From NCBI RefSeq assembly GCF_000474215.1, contig NZ_BAUC01000017.1:62001-126000 (forward strand): a stretch of DNA of 64,000 nucleotides, in the 5' to 3' direction. Each line of letters begins with the position of its first letter. The first letter of the stretch is position 1. Below the pieces are notes generated by a model. That model did not search any database. It was not told the DNA's origin and was given only the letters and a program-made list of their open reading frames with translations. Positions 49,151 through 56,603 of this stretch are shown here, one piece after another. A program made the position numbers and the translations under genes. This stretch comes from Edwardsiella hoshinae NBRC 105699 = ATCC 33379. GTDB lineage: Bacteria > Pseudomonadota > Gammaproteobacteria > Enterobacterales > Enterobacteriaceae.

Positions 49151-52100
49151 TCATGCAACGGAGTTATCGTCGTTTTGACCGGCTAGACGGCTGAGGAAGG
49201 CGAAACGCTGACGTAAGTTCTCGGCCGCTTCCTGGTATAACGCCTGTGCCGCCTGAGGATCTTGGCTGTTCAAGCGGCGGAAACGTTGTTCGGCCAATAG
49301 CGTCTGCGCCAGATCGCCGCTAGGCGGCCGCGAGTCGAGCACCAATGCCGCCTTGCCGTTGGCGGGGCGGCGCGGATCGAAGCGGTATAAGGGCCAAAAG
49401 CCGCTGGCGGTCAGGCGTTTCATCTGTTCGTGGCTGTCGGCCAGATCGTAGCCATGCTCCTCGCAAGGGCTGTAGGCGATGATCAGGGCGGGGCCAGGGT
49501 AGGCCTCCGCCTCCTGCAACGCCTTGACGGTTTGGTTGAGTTGGGCACCCAGTGAGATTTGTGCCACATAGACATGGCCGTACATCATCATGCTGATACC
49601 GAGATCCTTGCGCGCCTTACGCTTGCCGTGCTCACCAAACTTGGTGACCGCCGCCAGTGGCGTCGCCTTGGATTGCTGCCCTCCAGTATTGGAATAACAC
49701 TGGGTATCCAATACCAACACGTTGACGTTCTCCGTCAGACTGAGCACATGATCTAGCCCGCCAAAACCGATGTCATATGCCCAGCCATCGCCGCCGATCA
49801 ACCAAATGGACTTCTCGACCAACGCATCGGCGTCGCGGGCCAGTTCACGCGCCTGCTCGCCCGCGATCCCGGCGAGGGCAGCGCGCAGCGCCGCTACCTG
49901 TTGACGCCGGGTCTCGACGTCGGTCTCCGGCTGTGTCAGCGCCTGGGTTAAGGTTGCCGGCAGACGATCGCGCAACGCGCTGAGCAGACGTAAGACTCGT
50001 TGACGATGGTGGTTGTTGCTCAAGCGGAAGCCGAGGCCAAACTCGGCGTTATCCTCGAATAGCGAGTTGGCCCAGGCCGGTCCACGCCCATCGGCATTAG
50101 TGGTGTAGGGGGTGGTTGGCAGGTTGCCGCCATAGATGGAGGAGCAGCCGGTGGCGTTAGCGATCAGCATACGGTCGCCGAACAATTGGGTTAGCAGCTT
50201 GATGTACGGTGTCTCGCCGCAGCCGGAACAGGCACCGGAGTACTCGAACAGCGGCGAGATCAGCTGCGAGGTGCGGATATCGATGCGCTCCAGACGGCGG
50301 CGATCGGTCTCCGGTAGGGCGAGGAAGGCGTCATAGTTGGCCCGTTCGCTCGCCAGATGAGCCAGGCGGGGTCGCATGTTGATCGCCTTGACGCTGGGAT
50401 CCTGGCGGTCGGCGGCCGGACACACCGTGACGCACAAGTTACAGCCGGTACAATCTTCTGGAGCGACTTGTAATACATAGCGTTGGCCGCGCATATCACG
50501 CGATCTGACTTCCAGGCTGGCGAGGGTGTCGGGGGCGTTGGTTAACGCGGCCGGATCGACCACCTTGGCGCGGATCGCCGCGTGGGGACAGGCGGCGACG
50601 CAATGGTTGCACTGAGTGCAGAGCGCGGGCTGCCAAATGGGGATGGCGTCGGCGATATTGCGTTTCTCCCAGCGAGTGGTACCAACGGGCCAGGTGCCGT
50701 CCGGCGGGAAGGCCGAGACAGGCAGGGTGTCGCCGAGGCCTGCCATCATGGTGGCGGTCACCGTCTTGACGAAGTCCGGTGCCTGGTCGGCGACGATCGG
50801 GGGTCGCCGCGGACTGCTGGGATCGACCGGGCGTAATGGCACGGCATGCAGGGCATCCAGCGTCATGGCCAGCGATTGCCAGTTGCGTTCGACGATCTCT
50901 TGCCCCTTGCTGGCGTAGCTACGGGCGATGGCGTCTTGCAGCAACGGCAGGGCTCCCCCCGCGGGGATTAGCGCGCTGAGATGAAGGAAAGCCATCTGCA
51001 TCACGGTATTGATGCGGGCGCCGAGTTGGCACTCGCGCGCGATGCGCGCGGCATTAATGACATAGAAACGCGCTTGGCGTGCATTCAGCAGCGCCTGAAC
51101 CTCCTGCGGCAGTTGCGCCCAAACCTCGCTGGCGGAATAGGGGGTATTGAGCAAGAAGATCCCGCCGGGCCGTAACCGTTCGACCATTTGATAGCGTTCG
51201 ATAAACTGCCACTGATGACAGGCGATAAAGTCAGCCTGCTCCACGAGGTAGGCGGAGTGGATCGGGCTTTCCCGTACTCGCAGGTGAGAGACGGTTAGGC
51301 CGCCGGCTTTCTTGGAGTCATAAACGAAATAGCCTTGGGCGTAGAGTGGCGTGCTGTTGCCGATAATCTTGATGTTGTTCTTGGCCGCCGAGACGGTGCC
51401 GTCGCTGCCCAGGCCATAAAACAGGGCCTCTAGGCGATTACTGACCGGGTGCACATCCGCCTGGCGCGCCAGGGAGAGGTGACTGATATCGTCGTTGATG
51501 CCGACGGTGAAGCGGGGCTTCGGTTGGGCGACGGCCAATTCGTCGAAGACCGCCAAGGCGCAGTCGGGGCCAAATTCCTTGGAAGAGAGGCCGTAGCGCC
51601 CGCCGATCACCAGCGGTAGCGAGGGGCGTTCTCCTTGGCTGACGGCTTGCGCCAGCGCGGCGATCACATCCAGATAGAGCGGCTCGCCGAGCGCCCCCGG
51701 CTCCTTGGTACGGTCGAGGACGGCGATGCGTTCGACGCTGTTGGGCAGCGCGGCGAGCAGATGGCGCGCGGAGAAGGGGCGATAGAGTCGCACCTTGAGC
51801 ACGCCGACCCGTTCACCGCGCGCCAGCAGCATGTCACACAGCTCGCCGCAGGTACCACAGGCCGAACCCATGACGACGATCACTCGGGTCGCCTGGGGAT
51901 GCCCCGAGTATTCGAAGGGCTGATAGCGTCGTCCGCTGTGTGCGGCGAAGTCCTCCATCGCCGCGGCGACATGGTCATAGGCGGCGTCATACCAGGGATT
52001 AGCCGCCTCGCGCGCCTGGAAGTAGGTGTCGGGGTTGGCCGAGGTGCCGCGGATCACGGGATGGTCGGGGGTGAGGGCGCGGGCACGATGGGCATCAATG

Positions 52101-52684
52101 GCCGCCTGTGGCAGCAGATCGCGTAGAGTGTCGTCTGCCAGCGGCACGATCTTGTTGATCTCATGCGAGGTACGGAAACCGTCGAAGAAGTGGATAAACG
52201 GCAACCGACTTTTCAGTGCAGCAATGTGGGCGATCAGGGCGAAGTCTTGCGCCTCTTGCACACTGGCGGCGCACAGCATGGCGCAGCCGGTCTGGCGCAC
52301 TGCCATCACATCGGAATGATCGCCAAAGATCGACAGTGCATGGCTGGCGACGGTGCGGGCGGCGACATGCAGGACGAAAGGCGTCAGCTCGCCAGCCAGT
52401 TTATACAGGGTGGGGATCATCAACAGCAACCCCTGCGAGGAGGTGAAGCTGGTGGCCAATGCGCCACTCTGTAGCGCGCCGTGTACGGCGGCGATGGCGC
52501 CGCCCTCCGACTGCATCTCTACCACGCGCGGCGTATCCCCCCACAGGTTATGGCGGCCGTCCGCCGACCAAGCGGAGGCTTGCTCGGCCATGCCCGAACT
52601 GGGGGTAATCGGATAGATAGCAATGACTTCGCTCAGCCGGTAGGCCACGGATGCCACTGCGCTGTTACCATCAATGGTGATCAT
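49151..52684 (-). CDS. nifJ: Pyruvate:flavodoxin (ferredoxin) oxidoreductase
   Basis: 1177 residues (E. coli YdbK 1174). Converts pyruvate and CoA to acetyl-CoA and CO2, reducing flavodoxin or ferredoxin. Domains: N-terminal pyruvate site (ITIDGNSAVASVAYRLSEVI, YPITPSSGMAEQA), CoA-binding part, ferredoxin-like insert with CTQCNHCVAACP near 690 and CTGCNLCVTVCP near 745, then the thiamine diphosphate part with GDGWAYDIGFGGLDHVL near 963 and the Cys residues SGACSGCGETPY for the third cluster. Three [4Fe-4S] clusters are therefore expected. The gene stands alone. It is useful in low oxygen and in oxidative-stress repair of clusters. Confidence 0.97.
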   Translation of the reverse strand: MITIDGNSAVASVAYRLSEVIAIYPITPSSGMAEQASAWSADGRHNLWGDTPRVVEMQSEGGAIAAVHGALQSGALATSFTSSQGLLLMIPTLYKLAGELTPFVLHVAARTVASHALSIFGDHSDVMAVRQTGCAMLCAASVQEAQDFALIAHIAALKSRLPFIHFFDGFRTSHEINKIVPLADDTLRDLLPQAAIDAHRARALTPDHPVIRGTSANPDTYFQAREAANPWYDAAYDHVAAAMEDFAAHSGRRYQPFEYSGHPQATRVIVVMGSACGTCGELCDMLLARGERVGVLKVRLYRPFSARHLLAALPNSVERIAVLDRTKEPGALGEPLYLDVIAALAQAVSQGERPSLPLVIGGRYGLSSKEFGPDCALAVFDELAVAQPKPRFTVGINDDISHLSLARQADVHPVSNRLEALFYGLGSDGTVSAAKNNIKIIGNSTPLYAQGYFVYDSKKAGGLTVSHLRVRESPIHSAYLVEQADFIACHQWQFIERYQMVERLRPGGIFLLNTPYSASEVWAQLPQEVQALLNARQARFYVINAARIARECQLGARINTVMQMAFLHLSALIPAGGALPLLQDAIARSYASKGQEIVERNWQSLAMTLDALHAVPLRPVDPSSPRRPPIVADQAPDFVKTVTATMMAGLGDTLPVSAFPPDGTWPVGTTRWEKRNIADAIPIWQPALCTQCNHCVAACPHAAIRAKVVDPAALTNAPDTLASLEVRSRDMRGQRYVLQVAPEDCTGCNLCVTVCPAADRQDPSVKAINMRPRLAHLASERANYDAFLALPETDRRRLERIDIRTSQLISPLFEYSGACSGCGETPYIKLLTQLFGDRMLIANATGCSSIYGGNLPTTPYTTNADGRGPAWANSLFEDNAEFGLGFRLSNNHHRQRVLRLLSALRDRLPATLTQALTQPETDVETRRQQVAALRAALAGIAGEQARELARDADALVEKSIWLIGGDGWAYDIGFGGLDHVLSLTENVNVLVLDTQCYSNTGGQQSKATPLAAVTKFGEHGKRKARKDLGISMMMYGHVYVAQISLGAQLNQTVKALQEAEAYPGPALIIAYSPCEEHGYDLADSHEQMKRLTASGFWPLYRFDPRRPANGKAALVLDSRPPSGDLAQTLLAEQRFRRLNSQDPQAAQALYQEAAENLRQRFAFLSRLAGQNDDNSVA

Positions 52685-52877
52685 TAAGGTTACCTTTGGC
52701 TCACAGTGTGATGTTGTTATTAACGAAATTCTAGCAAACGCGATTTCAGCGTCTTATCAGTTTTATGGCAAATGGTTGTCGTTGGCGGGGATGAATGAAT
52801 GTGTCGGCGCGCGGATTGTCGCCGCGAGGCGAGGCGGCTAGAATTGCGCCGGCTATGTTTATTAAAAGGATGAATAA

Positions 52878-53210
52878 ATGAACGGATATGTCTATCTGGC
52901 GATGGCGATTGGCGCCGAGGTGATCGCCACCACGGCCCTCAAGGCGACCCAGGGATTCACCAAATTGGGGCCGAGCCTATTAGTCGTCGCCGGCTATGGC
53001 ATTGCTTTTTGGGGACTTTCTCAAGTGGTCAAGACCATTCCCCTCGGGGTGGCCTATGCCATCTGGTCCGGTATGGGCATCGTGTTGGTCTCGTTGGCTG
53101 CCTACTGGCTGTATCAACAGCGGCTCGATTGGGCTGCGTTATTAGGGATGGCGCTGATCATTGCCGGCGTCGCGGTGATCAATCTCTTTTCCCACACTTC
53201 GGCACATTAA
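52878..53210 (+). CDS. emrE: Small multidrug resistance transporter, EmrE type
   Basis: 110 residues, four membrane helices. The essential Glu14 is in GAEVIATTALK, and YAIWSGMGIVLVSL and GMALIIAGVAVINL are the family signatures. Dimeric proton antiporter exporting quaternary ammonium compounds and other lipophilic cations. The sequence is closest in plan to EmrE/QacE rather than the SugE or MdtIJ types. AAAGGATG precedes the ATG. In E. coli K-12 it is not found between nifJ and ydbJ, so this may be an insertion. Confidence 0.85.
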   Translation: MNGYVYLAMAIGAEVIATTALKATQGFTKLGPSLLVVAGYGIAFWGLSQVVKTIPLGVAYAIWSGMGIVLVSLAAYWLYQQRLDWAALLGMALIIAGVAVINLFSHTSAH

Positions 53211-53227
53211 ATTACATTCTGTCATCA

Positions 53228-53256
53228 CCTGGGCGGCGTGGGGGACACCGCCCAGG
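53228..53256. terminator. Stem-loop between emrE and the mgtC-like gene
   Basis: CCTGGGCGG and CCGCCCAGG, 9-bp stem with an eleven-base loop, between convergent genes. The T-tail is missing. Confidence 0.5.
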
Positions 53257-53267
53257 GCGCCGCGCGG

Positions 53268-53921
53268 CTAACGGATCTCGATGATCTGTACGCCCGGTAG
53301 CGCCTGAAGCTGTTGATACAGTTCGCTGATCGGCTGCTTCGGGCGCAGCGTGAGCTCAAGACGCACCTCGCACAGCGCCGAATCCGCCGTTTGACGCAGT
53401 GAGAGACGCTCTGGCGTGAGCTGGCGTTGCTGGAGGGCCAACAGCAACGACGAGACATTTTCGGGAGGTAACTGCACACTGAGACGATGGTGTTGCCCCA
53501 TCAGGCGGTTGCTCAGTTGGCGGAAGAGTTCCAAGACAATCAGCGTCATCAGGGTGCCATAGATCCCGATCTCATACAGCCCGCTACCGATGACCAGACC
53601 GATGGCGGCGGTGACCCACATTCCGGCTGCGGTCGTCAGCCCCTTTACCGCTTGCTTTTGAATAATGATGGTGCCGGCACCGAGGAACCCCATGCCGGAG
53701 ACCACCTGCGCGGCGATACGGCTAGGGTCAAGTCCGACGTGACTCAGGGCGAGAATGTCGGCGAAGCCATACTTTGAGACGATCATAAACAGCGCACTGC
53801 CAATGCCGACCAGAATGTGGGTCCGCAGACCCGCTTCCTTGGCACGCCATTGGCGCTCGATTCCGATTAGTCCACCTAAGAGCCCTGCAAGGGCGACGCG
53901 CAGCAATAAGTCGCTGACCAT
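53268..53921 (-). CDS. MgtC/SapB family membrane protein
   Basis: 217 residues. About five membrane helices in the first 140 residues (VALAGLLGGLIGIERQWRAKE, LRTHILVGIGSALFMIV, RIAAQVVSGMGFLGAGTII, TTAAGMWVTAAIGLVIG), then a soluble C-terminal domain of ACT-like character. The GIERQ and GxGFLGAG motifs define MgtC/SapB; E. coli YhiD has similar size. Salmonella MgtC is a virulence factor inhibiting the F-ATPase and linked to low magnesium, but most paralogues are uncharacterised and no mgtB lies nearby. GAGGTAGG precedes the ATG at 53921. Confidence 0.85.
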   Translation of the reverse strand: MVSDLLLRVALAGLLGGLIGIERQWRAKEAGLRTHILVGIGSALFMIVSKYGFADILALSHVGLDPSRIAAQVVSGMGFLGAGTIIIQKQAVKGLTTAAGMWVTAAIGLVIGSGLYEIGIYGTLMTLIVLELFRQLSNRLMGQHHRLSVQLPPENVSSLLLALQQRQLTPERLSLRQTADSALCEVRLELTLRPKQPISELYQQLQALPGVQIIEIR

Positions 53922-54094
53922 ACCTACCTCAGTTGTTTGTAACCCGCTTGTTTTCCGGCACCATTCAGCGTACAACCCCGAGCATGGTTCGGTTAGTTGT
54001 CTATGTTAACAAATCTTAGGCGTTTTGCCGCCTCGCACAGGGTGCCGTGGCGGGGCGATAACGCGCGCTCAGACAGAATAGGAGGAGATGATCG

Positions 54095-54349
54095 ATGCGA
54101 GTTGGGGTATGCGCAGTGGCATGGCTGGCGCTGGCGTTGACGGGGTGTGCCGATGAGGCGGCGCAGCAGACGGCCAAGGCGTCGCCGCATATCGCCGCCA
54201 GCGCGGCGTTGAGCGAAGGCTGCGCGCTGGTGGGCGGGGAGATCGCGTTGGCACATCAACTCGATGGCAGCGCGCTGGTACAGTGCCAGTTACCGGACGG
54301 CAAACGCTGTACGGAGCGTGGGGTGCTCAGCGGCAATTGTCCCAACTGA
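54095..54349 (+). CDS. ydbJ: DUF333 lipoprotein, YdbJ-like
   Basis: 84 residues. Lipoprotein signal with lipobox LTGC at Cys18 followed by Ala and Asp, so Asp at +3 rather than +2. The C-terminal part CALVGGEIALAHQLDGSALVQCQLPDGKRC is a DUF333 domain, with Cys residues likely bonded in the periplasm. The position before hslJ, as in the E. coli nifJ-ydbJ-hslJ-ldhA order, supports the name. AGGAGA precedes the ATG. Function unknown. Confidence 0.78.
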   Translation: MRVGVCAVAWLALALTGCADEAAQQTAKASPHIAASAALSEGCALVGGEIALAHQLDGSALVQCQLPDGKRCTERGVLSGNCPN

Positions 54350-54366
54350 GCGGCCTCACCCCACCA

Positions 54367-54786
54367 CTAGAGCCAATCGCGTAGGCGATAGCTGAAGCGC
54401 TGGCCGTGACGATCGCGTAACTCCAAATGATCGGGAGCCTGGCGCCAGCGCAGTGTACCGCCTTGGCGCAGCAGGGCCGCCAGGCGATGCTGTGCCGCCT
54501 GCCAGGCGGGATCGGCGCAGGGCGCGGGGCGCTCGTGTAGGTTGGCAACGCGCAGGTGTCCAGCGTGCAGTGTCGCTTGGCCGCTCAGTTGGCCGCAGAG
54601 GGTAGCGCTGAGCCACAGGTCTTGACCAAACTCCAGGTCGGGCGTCATGCGCTGTGCGCTGCCAGCGATAGGTCGTCCATCGATGGCCTGTAATACGTAG
54701 TGATGATGCTGGAGCTGTGCCGCCGTCGGCGCAAGGCGACAGCCGCCGAGTAAGGCACACACGCCCAGTAGTAATAGGATGCGCAT
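54367..54786 (-). CDS. hslJ: Heat-inducible lipoprotein HslJ (META domain)
   Basis: 139 residues. Lipobox LGGC after MRILLLLGVCAL, then a META domain with LQHHHYVLQAIDGRPI, the conserved LSATLCGQLSGQ and LERPAPCAD-like segments. E. coli HslJ is an outer-membrane protein linked to novobiocin resistance and heat induction. I chose the ATG at 54786 because it gives a proper signal peptide; AAGGA is 11 bases upstream, slightly far. An ATG 12 codons earlier has no ribosome binding site. Convergent with ydbJ. Confidence 0.82.
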   Translation of the reverse strand: MRILLLLGVCALLGGCRLAPTAAQLQHHHYVLQAIDGRPIAGSAQRMTPDLEFGQDLWLSATLCGQLSGQATLHAGHLRVANLHERPAPCADPAWQAAQHRLAALLRQGGTLRWRQAPDHLELRDRHGQRFSYRLRDWL

Positions 54787-55152
54787 ACGGTTTTTATTCC
54801 TTTCTTTGCGATAGTCTGACATCGTGCGCTGTTCTTTAAGCTTTTCCCGTCACATTTTCTATTTAACGCTACACTTAAAGGTAGGATGCGTCCCCGCTAA
54901 CGCGCGGGCGCGTCGCCACGCGCCAAAATGAGCCGTGGCCGGGGGAGATCCAGTATGCCACAGTGTGTTGCCATTCTGGTGTCGGCGGCATTGACGTCGG
55001 GCTGTGGCGTGCGGGCGTCGTTGATCGACCTGCCGTGTGCCGCGCTTCAGGCTGCTGCGTGCAATCTCTACCGTCAAGCGTCCAGGTAGCGTGGGCGGCG
55101 GGGGAGTTAGGCAATTGGCATGTGTATCAATACAGAAAAAGGAGTGTGCGAA
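54787..55152. other. Intergenic region before the 68-residue gene
   Basis: About 365 bases between divergent genes. TTTAACGCTACACTTAAAGG near 54860-54880 looks like a promoter. Open frames on both strands in the GC-rich middle lack ribosome binding sites. No repeats. Confidence 0.45.
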
Positions 55153-55359
55153 ATGGTGATGGTATCCGAGCCACCTAACGCGGCGTTTAGCACAAATACC
55201 ATGGACTTTCTGGCCAGCAGTATTGCAATGATGGAGTCTCAAGGGCGCAACATCAGCGCCCGTGATGTACAGGGTAACATGACGGCGCAGCAACGCGCGC
55301 TGTTCAATGAGCGTCTAGCCTACTATCGCCGGCAATATACGGAGGAGGCGTTGGCGTAA
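55153..55359 (+). CDS. 68-residue soluble protein of unknown function
   Basis: MVMVSEPPNAAFSTNTMD, then FLASSIAMMESQGRNISARD and VQGNMTAQQRALFNERLAYY, ending RRQYTEEALA. It appears all-helical, with a disordered N-terminus and a basic, aromatic C-terminal helix; there is no signal peptide or membrane part. AGGAG eight bases before the ATG and a terminator after the stop show an independent gene. The two-helix plan recalls small regulators such as the AriR/YmgB group only loosely, and I do not assign it. Confidence 0.7.
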   Translation: MVMVSEPPNAAFSTNTMDFLASSIAMMESQGRNISARDVQGNMTAQQRALFNERLAYYRRQYTEEALA

Positions 55360-55383
55360 ACGGTCGCGCTGTCGATGAGGATG

Positions 55384-55412
55384 AAAAAAACCCGCCGCGG
55401 CGGGTTTTTTTG
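55384..55412. terminator. Bidirectional terminator between the 68-residue gene and ldhA
   Basis: AAAAAACCCGC, loop CGCG, GCGGGTTTTTT: A and T runs on both sides serve both convergent genes. Confidence 0.92.
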
Positions 55413-55433
55413 TGGCCATGCGTCATCGCGCCA

Positions 55434-56426
55434 TCAGGCAGTAAGCAGGTTCGGACAGTGACGATGCTGGAGAAGATCGTCAATATTTTGCAGTGTGGTC
55501 AACGAGATGCTGGTTAGCGCCTCCTCGGTGAGGAAGGCCTGATGGCCGGTGAATAGTACGTTATGGCAGGCCGACAGGCGGCGGAACACATCGTCTTGGA
55601 TCACGTCGTTGGATTTGTCTTCGAAGAACAGGTCGCGCTCATTCTCATACACATCCATCCCCAACGCCCCGATCTTTTGCTGTTTCAGTGCGTCGATAGC
55701 GGCGCAAGAGTCGATCAAGGCCCCACGGCTGGTGTTAATGATCATCACTCCATCCTTCATTTGAGCGAAGGCCGCTTGGTTGAGCAGATGATGGTTTTCC
55801 GGTGTCAGCGGGCAGTGCAGGGTGATGACGTCAGACTGGGCATACAGCGTCTTCAGATCGACATACTCCGCGCCGAGCTCCAGCGCCTGCGGGTTGGGAT
55901 AGGGGTCGAAGGCGAGGAGGTGCATACCGAATCCCTTAAGGATGCGCATGGTGGCGATACCGATCTTACCGGTTCCGATCACCCCGGCGGTGCGGTTATG
56001 CATGTTAAAACCGATCAGCCCCTCGAGCGAGAAGTTGGCGTCGCGAGTTCGTTGATAGGCGCGGTGGATGCGGCGATTGAGGGCCAACATCATGCCGACG
56101 GTATGTTCGGCGACGGCTTCGGGCGAATAGGCCGGGACGCGGACGACCTCGATCCCCAACGCCTTGGCGGCGGCCAGGTCGACGTTGTTAAATCCGGCGC
56201 AGCGCAGTGCGACGATACGGATGCCCATAGCCGCTAATTGTTCCAGCACTTCACGCCCGGCATCATCGTTGACAAAGATGCACACCGCATCGAACCCTTG
56301 GGCCGTTTTGACCGTCTGGGGACGCAGTAAAAAATCAAAAAACTCTAGCTCGAAGCCAAACTGTTTATTCACCAACTCAATGTATTTTCGGTCGTATTGT
56401 TTAGTGCTGTAGATAGCGAGTTTCAT
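55434..56426 (-). CDS. ldhA: Fermentative D-lactate dehydrogenase
   Basis: 330 residues (E. coli 329). NAD-dependent reduction of pyruvate to D-lactate. D-2-hydroxyacid dehydrogenase family: MKLAIYSTKQYDRKYIELVN at the N-terminus, substrate Arg in INTSRGALID, NAD motif GTGKIGIATMRIL, and catalytic His in LFTGHQAFLTEEAL. Very close to E. coli LdhA. Single gene, convergent with the 68-residue gene and divergent from ydbH; an FNR/CRP-like palindrome lies 72-85 bases upstream. Confidence 0.97.
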   Translation of the reverse strand: MKLAIYSTKQYDRKYIELVNKQFGFELEFFDFLLRPQTVKTAQGFDAVCIFVNDDAGREVLEQLAAMGIRIVALRCAGFNNVDLAAAKALGIEVVRVPAYSPEAVAEHTVGMMLALNRRIHRAYQRTRDANFSLEGLIGFNMHNRTAGVIGTGKIGIATMRILKGFGMHLLAFDPYPNPQALELGAEYVDLKTLYAQSDVITLHCPLTPENHHLLNQAAFAQMKDGVMIINTSRGALIDSCAAIDALKQQKIGALGMDVYENERDLFFEDKSNDVIQDDVFRRLSACHNVLFTGHQAFLTEEALTSISLTTLQNIDDLLQHRHCPNLLTA

Positions 56427-56497
56427 ACGATGTCTCCAACTTAAATTGTGATCATCATAGCAAAAATCGCCCTGATCGACAAAAGCGACACTTAGGT

Positions 56498-56511
56498 GTG
56501 ATGTAAATCAT
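56498..56511. promoter_or_regulatory. FNR/CRP-like palindrome between ldhA and ydbH
   Basis: GTGATGTAAATCAT has the FNR half-sites TGAT and ATCA (8 of 10 defined bases) and, as TGTGATGTAAATCATT, also one good CRP half. It could serve ldhA or ydbH. Which protein binds cannot be said. Confidence 0.45.
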
Positions 56512-56603
56512 TTTTTCCTCTCAGGGCATTGAATGGCAATAGATTAATCCGCTATTGTCCCGGCGCCATTTCGCTAAACTGATCATTATGACGAGGCGCT
56601 TGT

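Noticed and set aside
52701-52711. TCACAGTGTGA palindrome just upstream of nifJ as a CRP site
   Set aside because: The half-sites are in inverted order and one base apart, unlike TGTGA-N6-TCACA; probably chance.
54859-55293. 144-codon minus-strand frame antisense to the 68-residue gene
   Set aside because: No ribosome binding site; the plus-strand gene has one plus a terminator.
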